From the NCBI GenBank assembly GCA_032717465.1, contig CM064655.1, positions 15,228,652-15,292,651 on the forward strand: a stretch of DNA of 64,000 nucleotides, written 5' to 3'. Below the pieces are notes generated by a model. The model did not search any database. It saw nothing but the letters and a program-made list of their open reading frames with translations, and was not told the DNA's origin. This document shows, in pieces, positions 10,620 to 21,382 of this stretch. This stretch comes from Coenobita brevimanus. Lineage: Eukaryota > Arthropoda > Malacostraca > Decapoda > Coenobitidae. Each line of letters opens with the position of its first letter. Positions within the stretch are counted from its first letter, which is position 1. A program made the translations under genes and the position numbers.

Positions 10620-11225
10620 TATTTCAAATTATGCTTCCAAGAGATTGCGAATGGTAAGCCGACTAAACGCCTGCTTTATCCTGGCACACCTGTTAACTTT
10701 TCACAGAGGTCTTATTCGCCCCCGTGTGGAGTACAGTTGTGGATTTGTGTGTGCGTGGGGGGGGGGGAGATCGCACATACACTGCTCTTCTAAACAGAGT
10801 GGAGTCAAATGGTTCTCTCTCAAAACGCCCCTACTCATTGAGTCTCTTCAATCTCTCTCCTCGCCGCACTGTTGCACCTTTAACTCTTTACCCCTTTAAT
10901 ATCGCCACTGCAATGGTCACTGCTATCCTCAATTGTCTCCATGCATCTGTCCTCCACTACGGCAGGCTTGTAGCACCCGTCCGGCGGTGCACTTTTCATC
11001 CCTTTTCTGTCCGTGTCCCTCATGCAAGAGCAAACAGATACCCTCAGTTCTTCAAGTATGCAACACGTCAACTATGGAACTGTCTCATCATTCTCAGTCT
11101 ATTTCTTGTACCTATGACCACCAAACGCATTTTGTCCATACATCCTGAAGTGAATGAATCTTGAATTTGGCTCTCTCCTATTTTTTCCTCCGAAAGAACA
11201 ACTTTGCGGACATCTAGTCTTTGGG
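10620..11225 (+). pseudogene. Family B reverse transcriptase C-terminal remnant
   Basis: The + strand translates, with frame changes, to blocks typical of the end of jockey-like reverse transcriptases: LTFHRGLIRPRVEYSC near 10690-10740, TALLNRVES near 10780-10805, and a terminal region matching 5330-5520 and 43300-43490 (RANRYPQFF, then ATRQLWNCL). A G run at 10757-10765 sits where the frame breaks. The 3' end (to about 11225) matches the other copies up to CTAGTCTTTGGGTC, but the poly-A has been replaced by the compound microsatellite that starts at 11238. Non-functional. Confidence 0.75.
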
Positions 11226-11237
11226 TCATTCTTCACT

Positions 11238-11244
11238 GCGCGCG

Positions 11245-11324
<80 letters not shown>
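11238..11324. repeat. Compound CG / CA / TA microsatellite
   Basis: GC repeats pass directly into CA repeats, then TA repeats, then CA again. It occupies the position of the poly-A tail of the family B copy just upstream. Confidence 0.95.
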
Positions 11325-11886
11325 ATTCTTCGACACAAAACCCAACTGCAGCATACACTTGTAGCTTCGTGCAGTGTTGGGCACACTGCAAAATGGTCTA
11401 CTTTGATGCCATCTGTTATCTATCCATTCCTCTCCCGGCAGCATATTTCCGTTCTGTACAGTATGCGTACTTGTCTCACCACCGGGAACCCTCAGCCAGG
11501 AACGACGCTCGCCTAGTCTTTTCAAAACTAACCATAGGTTTTTCTCCAAAATATGCTCAATGTGTTCCAATCAAAATTGCCAAACTCTACCCTAACCTAA
11601 CCTAACCTACCCCACTAGGGCTGCTTGTCTGAGGCGGCTGGCTGTACCTATACAGAACCCAAATATGCCTCTCGTCACCTCTCTGCGCCACCTACATGCT
11701 CACCATTCATCAGCATCCGGGTCTGACTGCGTGTAGCCGCGTGAGAGTCACCAGCCGGCCTGCGTCTCTGGTGGGCAGGATCACGATCAGCCTCACTGCT
11801 CCACTATTCAAAAGCTTCTCCCTCCTCCGACAATCCCACCAAAAGCACTCCACCAAGCCGTGTTCCCCACCACAACTACACACACC
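11325..11886. other. Unassigned DNA
   Basis: No gene seen. Three CCTAA units near 11591-11606 recall the arthropod telomere repeat but are too few to mean anything. Confidence 0.5.
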
Positions 11887-12243
11887 TTTTTTTTTTTTTT
11901 TATGCTACGAAGAAGGAACCAAAGGCTACGAGCCCGCAAAAACTGTTCCTTCCAAGAGAACAAAAAAACAAGAGAGAGCCAAATTCAAGATCCGATCATT
12001 TCGAGATGCCTGGACACACTGCATTTGAAAGACTGGAGATCATAGGATGCAGGAAATACAGACAGAGGGAGACAGTTCCAGAGTTGACCTGTTGCATAAA
12101 TGAAGGACTGGGAGTAACGGTTAACTCTTGCATTTGAGAGTTGGACAGAAAAGGGATGAGAGTTTGTTGCTATACGGGTGCTACGCGCCCGTCGTAGAGA
12201 TGGAGGAATGCATGCAGACAGTTCAGAAGAGCAGCGACCTGCT
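11887..12243 (-). mobile_element. 5'-truncated family B retrotransposon, minus strand
   Basis: On the minus strand this reads the C-terminal part and 3' end of family B, finishing in a poly-A (T run on the plus strand, 11887-11903). It matches 10915-11225 and 43240-43566, including TTGAATTTGGCTCTCTC near the end. The 5' truncation is near 12243. No usable frame remains. Confidence 0.8.
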
Positions 12244-12509
12244 CTCTTCTACCGTTCTACCACTCCCTCGTGCTTGCTACGCAACACTTAAATTGTCCTT
12301 GCTACGGACCACTTACACAGTCCTTGCTTCATAACTCTTAAACTTTGTTAAATATCTTTTGTCTTGTCCTGAATACATCAGCCACACCTCATTGCTATAT
12401 AACTCTTACGCCCCCTCTCTCATTACCTCATCTGAGCTACCAACGCTAATACAGTCATATTTCGACTATGTCAGCGCAATTCACTAAACATGCGGACCCT
12501 CAATCATGT

Positions 12510-12680
12510 CACAGAGAAGCTTACTGACCGAAAACTTAAGCAAAAGAAAAAAAAAAAAGACGGAAAACAGAAAAAAAGGTTATGGACAGAAAACATTTAA
12601 CAGAGAAAAGGTTACACGCGAAAAACTTATATAGAACAGGCTACAGAGGTAAAGCTTATACAGAAAGGGTTATATAAGGT
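12510..12680. repeat. Degenerate short tandem repeat
   Basis: Phrases like ACAGAAAACATTTA, ACAGAGAAAAGGTTA, ATAGAACAGGCTA and ACAGAAAGGGTTA follow each other at about 20-25 base spacing. Very diverged. The stretch 12244-12510 holds nothing I recognise. Confidence 0.45.
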
Positions 12681-12688
12681 ACTACCGG

Positions 12689-12965
12689 TATGGGTCACAA
12701 AAGTATCGGTGCACAGGGGTCCGATGCCCACCGAAAACATTGTAACAACTGCTGACATTACCACGTCTCACTGTGTATGAACAACGTCTGTTTATGTAAA
12801 CATGTGGTATATGTCTGCAGGAGGATATTGCCAGTTAGCGATATATGACGCCTCCCGACATCAGGGCTACCGTGTGGCAGGTCGGACACTAATATTTCAG
12901 TGACCTTCGTTTTGTGGTCCAAAATGTTTCACGCATATTGTGCACCGATACTTTTGTGACCCATA
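12689..12965. mobile_element. Tc1/mariner-like non-autonomous element
   Basis: A 277-bp unit with nearly perfect 26-bp terminal inverted repeats: TATGGGTCACAAAAGTATCG at 12689 and its complement ending at 12965. A TA lies just outside each end (12683-12684 and 12967-12968), as expected for Tc1/mariner insertions. No transposase frame is present, so it would have relied on an enzyme made elsewhere. Superfamily assignment is inferred from the TA flank and the terminal sequence. Confidence 0.75.
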
Positions 12966-13282
12966 GTACATTATGCGTCCAGTGCCAGTAAGATAATACT
13001 GCGCTGGTATTGAGAGAGAGAGAGAGAGACGGTGGGGGGGGGGATTCCCACTGAGTCTCTGAAATGGGAGAGGAAAACACTAAAAATAGATGGCGAAGCC
13101 GCAGGAACCTGTGACGAAAGGCAAATATAAACGGCAAACACACACACACTGACGTCAGCGTTGCCGTACTGATGGTATATGCAACTGTACATGTGCAATT
13201 TCTTTTCTTTCTTTTTATCATCAAATGTTCGCGCACGTGTCAATTATTTCCTTCGAGTATTACAATAGCCGTGATCATTCTT
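12966..13282. other. Unassigned DNA
   Basis: Contains a short GA tract (13013-13029), a G run (13034-13042) and a short CA tract (13137-13148); otherwise unassigned. Confidence 0.5.
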
Positions 13283-13378
13283 GTTAACCTTTTCTAACTT
13301 ACTTCAGCTAATGTCAAACGATTTCATTTGGCTGAGTCACAGAAGCCTGTGTTAATACTGTCACCATTACTCCTACTC
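13283..13378 (+). repeat. TTAA family, subfamily 2 fragment
   Basis: Starts TGTTAACCTTTTCTAAC and continues with ACGATTTCATTTGGCTGAG and CCTGTGTTAATACTG, in the order found at 18076-18175, 42827-42937, 42938-43040 and 50070-50166. Confidence 0.6.
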
Positions 13379-13582
13379 CTCGTCGACAGCACCTGTATTT
13401 CATTGCAGGCAACAAGAGACGGCTTTACTCAGCTCAGTGTCACACGTCCCTGACAGTGTTAACTCCTGCAGCATTTTCACCTAATTCTTACTATATCTGA
13501 TCATTTTATTCAACCATAGCAATGAATGAATTAAGTCTCTTCTGAAATGAATAAATCCCCTGAAAGTATCAAGAACAGAATG

Positions 13583-13583
<1 letters not shown>

Positions 13584-13649
<66 letters not shown>
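13584..13649. repeat. TA microsatellite
   Basis: Uninterrupted TA repeat of 66 bases. Confidence 0.97.
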
Positions 13650-13652
<3 letters not shown>

Positions 13653-14149
13653 ATCGGATGTAAGGGTTAGGGTTAAGCTATTTCTCAGTGTGTGGGCTGT
13701 GGGCTGACAGTTGGGTGGTGCAGGTGAGCCAGCAACCTCTCCTTCACCTGCCCTGCCACTTTATCCAAATTCTAGCATTACTCACCAACTTCACTAACCA
13801 ATTACCAGTTCATCCTCAAAACTACACCCTTATTTAAAACCGAAATTGCCAATGTTGTAAATGCACAATAGTATCCAAACTTTGGATTTTAAATTAAACA
13901 AAAACACCTTCCTCTCAATCTTGCCATCATGATGGACAATATCTGAAAAGTTATTACCGTACATGTTTTTACCTTCAAAGGAAACTACAATGTAAAAGTT
14001 AGCAAAAGAGATGTCAGGGTTTTCTTGGGAGGCAGAGGAATGGGTGACAGATCGCTTTCAGTGAAGCTGGAAAATATATCCTTAATGCCACGTAACATTT
14101 ACATGTGTCTCCTTGCATAATACAGGTGTCATACCGTACCGACTCTTAA
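13650..14149. other. Unassigned DNA
   Basis: No gene or shared repeat recognised. Confidence 0.5.
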
Positions 14150-14151
14150 TA

Positions 14152-14405
14152 CAATAATCGCGGCGCAGGACTCTGAGGTGGTCATTATCGAACCCTGGCA
14201 ACCTACCATTCAAAAGTGCGTCTGATTTCGTATCATATTATACATGAATCATATTATGCACGAATATATTATGCACGAATATATTATACACGAACATATT
14301 ACACAAGAATCACATGCTTCTAATATTATACACGAAATCAGAAGCCCTTTTGAATGGTAGGTTGCAAAGGCACGATAATAACCTCAGAGTCGCGCGCCGC
14401 GACTG
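14152..14405. mobile_element. Foldback element with TA flanks
   Basis: The two arms, about 75 bases each, are inverted copies: GGACTCTGAGGTGG...CCTACCATTCAAAAG on the left and CTTTTGAATGGTAGG...ACCTCAGAGTCG on the right. Each end begins CA with GCGGCG close behind and has TA immediately outside (14150-14151 and 14406-14407), consistent with Tc1/mariner-type insertion. The loop is a short tandem repeat. No coding sequence. Confidence 0.75.
14234..14310. repeat. Tandem repeat in the loop of the foldback element
   Basis: About five units of ATATTATGCACGAAT type, 14-17 bases each, with small differences. They separate the two inverted arms. Confidence 0.8.
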
Positions 14406-14417
14406 TATGAACAGTTA

Positions 14418-14690
14418 GGCCGCTTTCACACGAGGCCACCGGTGGCCGCAACTGGTAGCCCAGTGTGAAGGGGCCGGCAACTAATGTAGCCGTATGACAG
14501 CTCCGATTTGAAAAAATGCTTTACAGCGAGTGGCAGCAACCGCCAGTGGCGGACACTAGTTGCGCGAGCGAGCCACCGCCGGGACCTGGTTGCCGGCCGG
14601 GCAACCGCAGTGGCCTCGTATGAAAAGCTCCGTTGAAAACTATGGAAGGCAACTAATTGCAGCCACTGGTGGCCTCGTGTGAAACCGGCC
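14418..14690. mobile_element. PIF/Harbinger-like non-autonomous element
   Basis: 273 bp with inverted ends of about 30-40 bases: GGCCGCTTTCACACGAGGCC on the left and the complement of GGCCGGTTTCACACGAGGCC on the right. Both sides are flanked by TTA (14415-14417 and 14691-14693). A three-base TTA/TAA duplication and a GGCCGGTTTC-type end fit known PIF/Harbinger MITEs. The interior is GC-rich with further short inverted repeats (GGTTGCCGGCCGGGCAACC at about 14588). No transposase. Confidence 0.8.
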
Positions 14691-14787
14691 TTACAATTTC
14701 ACCTGCAGGTAACCAAGTATTTTCCGACAAAGCGGTAAAAATCTTCTGGTTACTTAGGAAATACTCACCAAAAAACAAAAAGACGCT

Positions 14788-14841
14788 GCGCGCGCGCACA
14801 CACGCGCACACACACACACACACACACACGCACACACACAC
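14788..14841. repeat. Compound CG / CA microsatellite
   Basis: CG-rich start followed by CA repeats with interruptions. Confidence 0.95.
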
Positions 14842-15289
14842 CGGTACATTTCAAGTATTTATTAACCAACTGTAATTCACGCAATTTTAAAAAGATGCAA
14901 CATAAGAAAAATATCATACATCACTTAGTAATAAACCAATAAGGGCAAAGTTGTACTCGTTTCAGAGGGGAAAAATTCATGCAAATTTACAGTAAATACA
15001 TGTGTGGCAGCGCATATTACCCTTACAACATGCCATAAATCAGTTTCCTACAGGCATTTCATCCCGTTTCGTCAGGCATGCTGCTAAAAATAAAACTCTT
15101 AAGACTACCTGTTAAGCATATTTTCAGTTTCACTGCTTACTGTACGTTATCTTTGCAACCAATTAAATATTGTCTTGTACTGAACCGTTTATAAATCACA
15201 GCAGGCTACATACATAGTTTCAATAAACAACAGTAACGGCATAATTCTGATGGTAAGCACTTACTATTTCTCTTCCTGCGGGAAGGGAG
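14842..15289. other. Unassigned DNA
   Basis: AT-rich, no gene or shared repeat recognised. Confidence 0.5.
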
Positions 15290-15545
15290 AAGGACCGGGT
15301 GGCGCAGGAAACAAGAGGCTCAGTGGGGAGGAAGGAGAAGGGTGGGTTTTGGAAGGGCGGTTGATGCGAAAGAGAGGCTGAGTGGGGAGGAGGAGGACGG
15401 GAGGAGAGATGGAAAATGCAGCTGGTGATGGGAAGACGAGGCTGAGTGAGAAAGAAGAGGAAGAGACGAGAGATGGGAAAAAGCGGCTGGTGATGGGAAG
15501 AATAGATGTGGTGCAGAGAGAAGATGGTGTGATGGAAATAAGCAT
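15290..15545. repeat. Purine-rich degenerate minisatellite
   Basis: GAGGCTGAGTGGGGAGGA-like phrases recur at about 15315, 15373 and 15439, with CTGGTGATGGGAAGA between them. The period is near 60 bases and the units are diverged. Confidence 0.6.
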
Positions 15546-15557
15546 GGGGGGGCCAGC

Positions 15558-15730
15558 TTAATCCCTTACATCCTGTGGCGTATTCCGTTAATTCTTGCTA
15601 ATACCTGACAACGTCATTCAACTTAAAGGGGGCGTCTTATAACTCTATCAGTCTCAGTCTCTCCTGCGCTGAATAAAATCATCTGGATGGCTAGAATAAT
15701 AATAATGAGGTCATCAGACTGAAAGGGTTA
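15558..15730. mobile_element. TTAA-flanked inverted-repeat element (piggyBac-like MITE)
   Basis: 173 bp, starting TTAATCCCTTACATCC and ending CAGACTGAAAGGGTTA. The right arm has CTGAATAAAATCATCTGG, whose complement matches the left arms of other copies. TTAA at the border followed by CCC is the hallmark of piggyBac superfamily ends. Superfamily is an inference; no transposase is present. Confidence 0.7.
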
Positions 15731-16074
15731 AGATTTTCTTTTCCAATAGGCCAAGATTTAACCTTACACACTATCACATTATCAGTGGTAATCTGATCTA
15801 ACTGGAGTCATTTCATAAACAAAAAGTAAATAATGGCACTCAAAACCAAACTTTTCGATCAATAGAACTCAATCAACCTTTCAGAATATTATGCATGAAT
15901 TTCCCAATTATTCAATTAAAGATTAAAGCTATATTTCTGTCCATAGTTGGACGTTTCTGGCACTGTATGACAAGGATATAGTTTAATATCAAAAGTAAAT
16001 ATCTAACGCAATGTATACAGCCTCTAATTTCGACGACACCTAAGGGAAAATATTGTATAGCTTAGTAGCTAACT
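15731..16074. other. Unassigned DNA
   Basis: AT-rich, nothing recognised. Confidence 0.5.
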
Positions 16075-16277
16075 GGTTCAACCCTACGACGTCATTTGTA
16101 TTTTATTCTTGCTATCTCCTAACGGGTGTACTCAGCTTAGGGTACACTGCTGGGCTGCAGAGGCTGAATACAACTTCCATCAACGCCTTTACTACTGTGG
16201 TGTTCTATAAAGCTGAATATAAATCGCCTGGCGGCAGCAAAAAGGAGAGAAATGACAACTAGGGTTAAAGGGATTAA
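16075..16277. mobile_element. TTAA-family inverted-repeat element
   Basis: 203 bp. The left arm has ACGACGTCATTTGTATTTTA and CTTGCTATCTCCTAACG; the right arm has AAGCTGAATATAAATCG and ends AGGGTTAAAGGGATTAA. The left border TTAA has decayed to TTCA. The arms pair imperfectly, as in the other copies. Confidence 0.7.
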
Positions 16278-16967
16278 TGTTAGATGTGATATAATTTCTT
16301 AACTTACTATCTGGGACGAGAGGGAAGGGGGGGAAGTAAAATACTTATCGACTGCACGTAGGGTCATTAAGTAGAAAATTTTTAGATACGGGATAACCTC
16401 TAAGGGCGGGTCTGTCAGTGTCTCAATAATTATTTTCGGATGTAAGGTGCCTCATTCCCACACCACACCACACAAAATTATCCCAACCCACACCACTCCA
16501 AGGGTATTAACGGTCCCAGAAACTCCTGTATCAATTATTACTTTTTTTTTACTTTTCTAAGATTCAATCTTCCCCTAGAAAATGACAGGTAAAGGTGTAA
16601 TGTATAGCGTGGTCCCCAACTACAGAGCTGTGTAAAAAGTATCTGGGAGGGCGGGTGGATTTATCTTCAATACTGGGAGAATGGGATACAGTTCCGGATG
16701 AGCAAGGGTGAGGCACTATGGCGCCACGCTGCTGCTGCTGCTGCTGCTAGTGATGGAAGAGGAGGAGGAGGAGGAGGAAATGAGGTGGTGGTGACGGTGA
16801 TTCGGAAAGGTGGTGATGCTTACCATGATAGTGATGAGAGATGGCGAAGGAGATGGAGAAGGTACAGTGAAGGATAAGTGGTGTGGAGGAGGAACAGGGA
16901 AGCAATGGAGGAACAATGTCTACGATGAAACAGGGCAATGAGGCGGCTGAGTGGCGATAAGAAGGGG
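16278..16967. other. Unassigned DNA with short simple repeats
   Basis: Contains a CTG run (16728-16748) and a GAG run (16758-16778). Purine-rich towards the right, leading into the minisatellite. Confidence 0.5.
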
Positions 16968-17615
16968 TAACGGTGAAGGGAAGGATGAGTTGTGGTGATG
17001 GAAGGGGTAACAATGAAGGGAAGGATAAGCAGTGGTGATGGAAGGGGTAACAATGAAGGGAAGGATGAACAGTGGTGATGGAAGGGGTAACTATGGTGAA
17101 GGGAAGGATGAGCAGTGGTGATGGAAGGGGTAACTATGGTGAAGGGAAGGATGAGCAGTGGTGATGGAAGGGGTAACAGTGAAGGGAAGGATGAGCAGTG
17201 GTGATGGAAGGGGTAACTATGGTGAAGGGAAGGATGAGCAGTGGTGATGGAAGGGTAACAATGAAGGGAAGGATGAGCAGTGGTGATGGAAGGGGTAACT
17301 ATGGTGAAGGGAAGGATGAGCAGTGGTGATGGAAGGGGTAACTATGGTGAAGAGAAGGATGAGCAGTGGTGATGGAAGGGGTAACAGTGAAGGGAAGGAT
17401 GAGCAGTGGTGATGGAAGGGGTAACTATGGTGAAGGGAAGGATGAGCAGTGGTGATGGAAGGGGTAACAATGAAGGGAAGGATGAGCAGTGGTGATTGAA
17501 GGGGTAACAATGGTGAAGGGAAGGATGAGTAGTGGTGATAGAAGGGGTAACAATGGTGAAGGGAAGGATGAGCAGTGGTGATGGAAGGGGTAACAGTGAA
17601 GGGAAGGATGAATGA
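16968..17615 (+). repeat. Minisatellite with 40- and 43-bp units
   Basis: About 15 units of GGTGATGGAAGGGGTAAC followed by a variable linker and GGGAAGGATGAGCAGT. The linker is AATGAA or AGTGAA in 40-bp units and TATGGTGAA or AATGGTGAA in 43-bp units. The 3-bp difference keeps long minus-strand frames open, but these are repeat translations, not genes. Confidence 0.95.
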
Positions 17616-17682
17616 TGATAAAAGGCATAAGCAACTGACCAAAGGCTGGGTAGTATGGAGGATGCATGGTTGAGGAGGAGGA

Positions 17683-17685
<3 letters not shown>

Positions 17686-17765
<80 letters not shown>
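17686..17765. repeat. GA microsatellite ending in a G run
   Basis: 71 bases of GA repeat followed by about ten G. Confidence 0.97.
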
Positions 17766-18075
17766 ACATGTGTGGAGAGAGGGAGAAGGCGACTGGTGAC
17801 GAGAGGGAGAGATGGTGATACAGAGGGAAGGTGGTGCTGAGATGGGGAGAGAATGGGGTGAGAGTGAAGGTGATATGTGAGGGGAAGAAAGAGTAAAGCG
17901 GAGGCAAGAAGGAGATATGGTAAGGAGAAGCACTTGGTTATTTTGTAAATTAGACAGTAGGTAAGAGGGCAAAGGTAAGATGATACTGAATTAAGTTGTG
18001 GGAGATTCCAGCCCATGTTCTTCTGTCTGAGGCTCCCATGTACCTCTTCCTCACCGGTTTGTTATGCATACGTCT
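17766..18075. other. Purine-rich unassigned DNA
   Basis: G/A-rich sequence continuing from the microsatellite; no gene seen. Confidence 0.5.
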
Positions 18076-18175
18076 GGTTAAACTTCTCATGGTCGTGTCA
18101 AATTTAACTCAATATTTAATTAACGCCCAACGATTTCATTCAGCTGACTCACACCACAATAATATAATATCACCC
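18076..18175 (+). repeat. TTAA family, subfamily 2 fragment
   Basis: Begins GGTTAAACTTCTCATGG, continues GTCGTGTCAAATTTAAC and CAACGATTTCATTCAGCTGA. Same order as in the copies near 42830 and 50070. Confidence 0.65.
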
Positions 18176-19320
18176 TTTACGTTAAATATGCAAAATGTCG
18201 AAACCAGAATGATATTCACGGCACATTTAGGTGCGAAGTGGACTCACTAAAATAAAAATAAAATATAAATTCGTCTGGCATCACCTGAAAGAGAATATTA
18301 AGAGTTGTCCCGACCAACACAGGGTTGAAATGAACAAAGTAAGGAAAGCCTCCTAAGCTAACGATGGTACGACTGGATGCTGCATGTGCGGGGTGCAGGG
18401 CAGGAGAGAGAAGACCACGCATCTCCCCCTTCCCCAACACCAGCCAAATCAAACAGTTAGATGGATAGGAGTACTAGAGCTGCCTCGTTCATGACAGGGA
18501 TAATACGGACGGATATGGAATGAGCAAAATGGATGTAGAATGTGTAAGGACTTGGGGTGGAGAGGCAAGGGAGAGGCAGGTATCGTTCCCCGTGCCCCCA
18601 ACACCGACATTCAATAATTCTCTGCCAGTTTGGCTTGGCTATCGATCCGCCAACACACAATCTCCCTCTACCCTCCATCCACCCCTTTTCTCCAACCCTC
18701 TCTACTTTCACTCTCTTAATTGCTTCAAACTGATCCCCGCCCCCCCGCCCCGTTTCTTTCAATCGCTATCCAAAAAATGCCTATACACAGGCACGAATAC
18801 GCACATGCGCGCGTGCACAGGCACGCACAGTCTCTCTCTCTCTCGTCTTACATCTCTACTTTACTTCCACTCATTCTCCTATTCTTTTACCCGCTGAACC
18901 AAACTACGTATGTTGCATCATGTTTCTGTTACCTTTACACAATTTAATTAAGACTGCTTGTATATTTCCCAACTGGAGGGGTTACATATTGCCTTCGCGA
19001 ACCCGGTCAACAGGAGACGTCCTCTGTACACCACAAAAACCAGTTTAGAGGTAACAAGACTAAACTAAAAATTACATAATCGTATTTCCTTATGCTGCGC
19101 AAAATCACTACACCTTGTCTTGTTGCACGTCAGTGTCTCCCTCTCCATGTTATTTCACAGGGCTACCTGAGCACACTGTTATTTCCATACTTATTTAACT
19201 CTTTCATTACGATGACGCATTTTCATATTTCATTCTTCCTACACCCAGACAACTTTATTCAACTTTATTAACAGTGGTTACAGGACAGGGGTTCAATTGA
19301 AATAAGAACAGAATTATTGA
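18176..19320. other. Unassigned DNA
   Basis: Includes a C-rich stretch (18736-18750) and a short TC run (18832-18844). No gene or shared repeat recognised. Confidence 0.5.
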
Positions 19321-21382
19321 GTGCAAGAAGCACGTAGACCAGTGAAGAGGAAAGAGGAGGAGGTAAATGATGATATAAGAAGAAAAATTAATGCAAATTA
19401 CTCTGAAAATAGGAAGTTATTCTGGAAAGAGATGCGGAAATGTAGAAGTGACAACGAAAAGAAATGTGAAAGTGTGAAGGATGTAAGTGGCAGATTAACC
19501 CATGGAGATGAAGTAAGGACCAGATCGAAAGCATATTTTGAAAGCCTGATGAATGGGAACGGAGAGAGCAAAGCGGCTGTAAACATGCTTGGTTTTGGGG
19601 GTGTATAGAGAAGGAATGCAGAGACAGGAAACGTGACACTCGCACAGGTGAAGAACGCTGTGAAGCGGCTGAAAAATGGGAAAGTAGCTGGGGTTGATGA
19701 GGTGTGTGCAGAGATGATAAAGTGTAGTGGAGAGAGCGGAATGAAGTGCATGTTGGAGGTATGTAAGAAGGCATGGATGAGTGAAACTATGCCAGCAGAG
19801 TGGAAAAAGGCTGTAATTGTACCCCTGTACAAAAATAAAGGTGAGCGAGTGCAAGAATTATCGTGGCAAAAGTTTTTTTTTTGTGTTGCAGGGATGGTAT
19901 ATGGAAGAATCATTATTAAGAAAGTACGCGAGATATCATAAGTCCTTGCGGGTGATGAATAGGGTGGTATTAGGAGTGGCATAGGATGTGTGGATCAAAT
20001 ATTTGCAATGAAAAGTGAAGAAGGCTTATGTGAAGGACTATACGGTGTTTATGGCATTTATGGATCTGGAAAAAGCATATGACAAACTAGACAGAGATGG
20101 GTTGTGGAAATTTCTGCGCATGTAAGGTGCTGATGGTAAGCTGCTGAGTGCCGTCAAGAGTTATTATGGCGGTAGTAAGGCATGTGTAAGGGTATATGGG
20201 CATCAATTTGAATGGTTCACGATCCATGTGGACTTGCGACAAGGCCGTGTGATGTCCCCATGGTTGTTCAATATTTATATATGGATGGGGTGATGAGAGA
20301 AGTAAAAACACGAGTAATGGAGAGGGGGATGGCGTTGGTAATTAATGGTGATGGATGGAATATCTCAAATTTGTTGTATGCTGCTGGCAAATACCGGACA
20401 AGAACTTGGTAGATTAGTGCAGAGTTTTGTTGATGTCTGTGAGCGTCGTGCCTTGAGAGTAAATGTAGAAAAAGAGTAAAGTGATGGCAATCGAAAAAGA
20501 AGGTGACTCCCAGTGTCATGTTACGGTGAATGGAGAGACGAATTGGTGAGAGAGCTCAAATACCTGGGTACAGTGACAGAAAAGAGGAAAATGTGCAAAA
20601 TCAGTGGAAAGTAGAGTGGCACAAGAAAGGAAAGTAGCTGGTGCTATGAAGGCCCTGATAAGAAACAGAGGCTTGAATGTTGCAGCTGCACGAGGCTTAC
20701 ATGAAGAAATGTTAGTGCCAACTTTAACATACCGGTATGGGTGTGAGACTATGGTATGGCATGAAAATGAAAAATCAAGAGTGGGAGCAGTGGAGATGGG
20801 ACTGCTGGGGAATGTATGAGGAGAACTGAGTGTGGATATGATACGAAATAGCTAATGTGATTCGTAAAAGATGCGCAGTGAGGAAGTCTGTGGACACCAG
20901 AATCGAAAAGAGTGTACTGAGATGGAACTGTCATGTGGGAAGAATTGATAACAATAGAGTGGTGAAAAAGGTATATCTGAGCGAATTTGAAGGAGGAAGC
21001 GGGGTAGGCCAAGGAGAAGGTGGAGAGATATGGTGGATGAGTGTGTGAGGAAGAGAGGTATGGAAGTCGGTGAGGCTAGAGGAATGACAAGAGATCGAGC
21101 TGGCTGGATGAACGTTGTCAAAGGTGCATGATCAGCGATTTGGCACCCCTTTCTAACGTGACAGCGTTCGGATTGATTCTATCGGATACGTTTATGTGAC
21201 GTTACTGAATGTGGTGAAAGTTTTCTGTCGTATCAGATAGAGCCAGGATTCCGTGGGCTTGAATGGTGAGTGAATGGAAGCGTGGCCCACTGGACTGGGC
21301 AAACTTGGGCTGTTTGGACGTTGCTACTCCCCACCCTGCCCTAGGATGAGAAAGGAGGTCCGGATGATGATGATGATGAATA
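19321..21382 (+). pseudogene. Family C2 non-LTR retrotransposon with decayed reverse transcriptase
   Basis: Blocks of one reverse transcriptase occur in order but in different frames. The linker before the polymerase lies at 19321-19605 (NANYSENRKLFWKEMRK). VKRLKNGKVAGVDEVCAEMI starts near 19654, followed by PAEWKKAVIVPLYKNKG. DLEKAYDKLDRDGLWKF is near 20068, and a decayed form of the MSPWLFN block near 20250. The FADD catalytic box is missing between about 20370 and 20400. Downstream come RVAQERKVAGAMKALIRNRG (20610) and the tail with VLRWNCHVGRIDNNRVVKK (20917). After the coding part, about 260 bp of 3' region end in GAT repeats (21363-21380). It is related to, but clearly distinct from, the GATA-tailed family C. 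Many stops and small deletions; inactive. Confidence 0.8.

Noticed and set aside
11591..11606. CCTAA repeats as an interstitial telomere tract
   Set aside because: Only about three units; expected by chance in 64 kb.
13661..13675. GGGTTAGGGTTA as a telomere-like tract
   Set aside because: Two units only, and not the usual arthropod TTAGG repeat.
17217..18016. Long minus-strand open frames rich in serine, leucine, proline and histidine
   Set aside because: They translate the 40/43-bp minisatellite and the GA tract; no start context, no domain and several overlapping frames are open at once.
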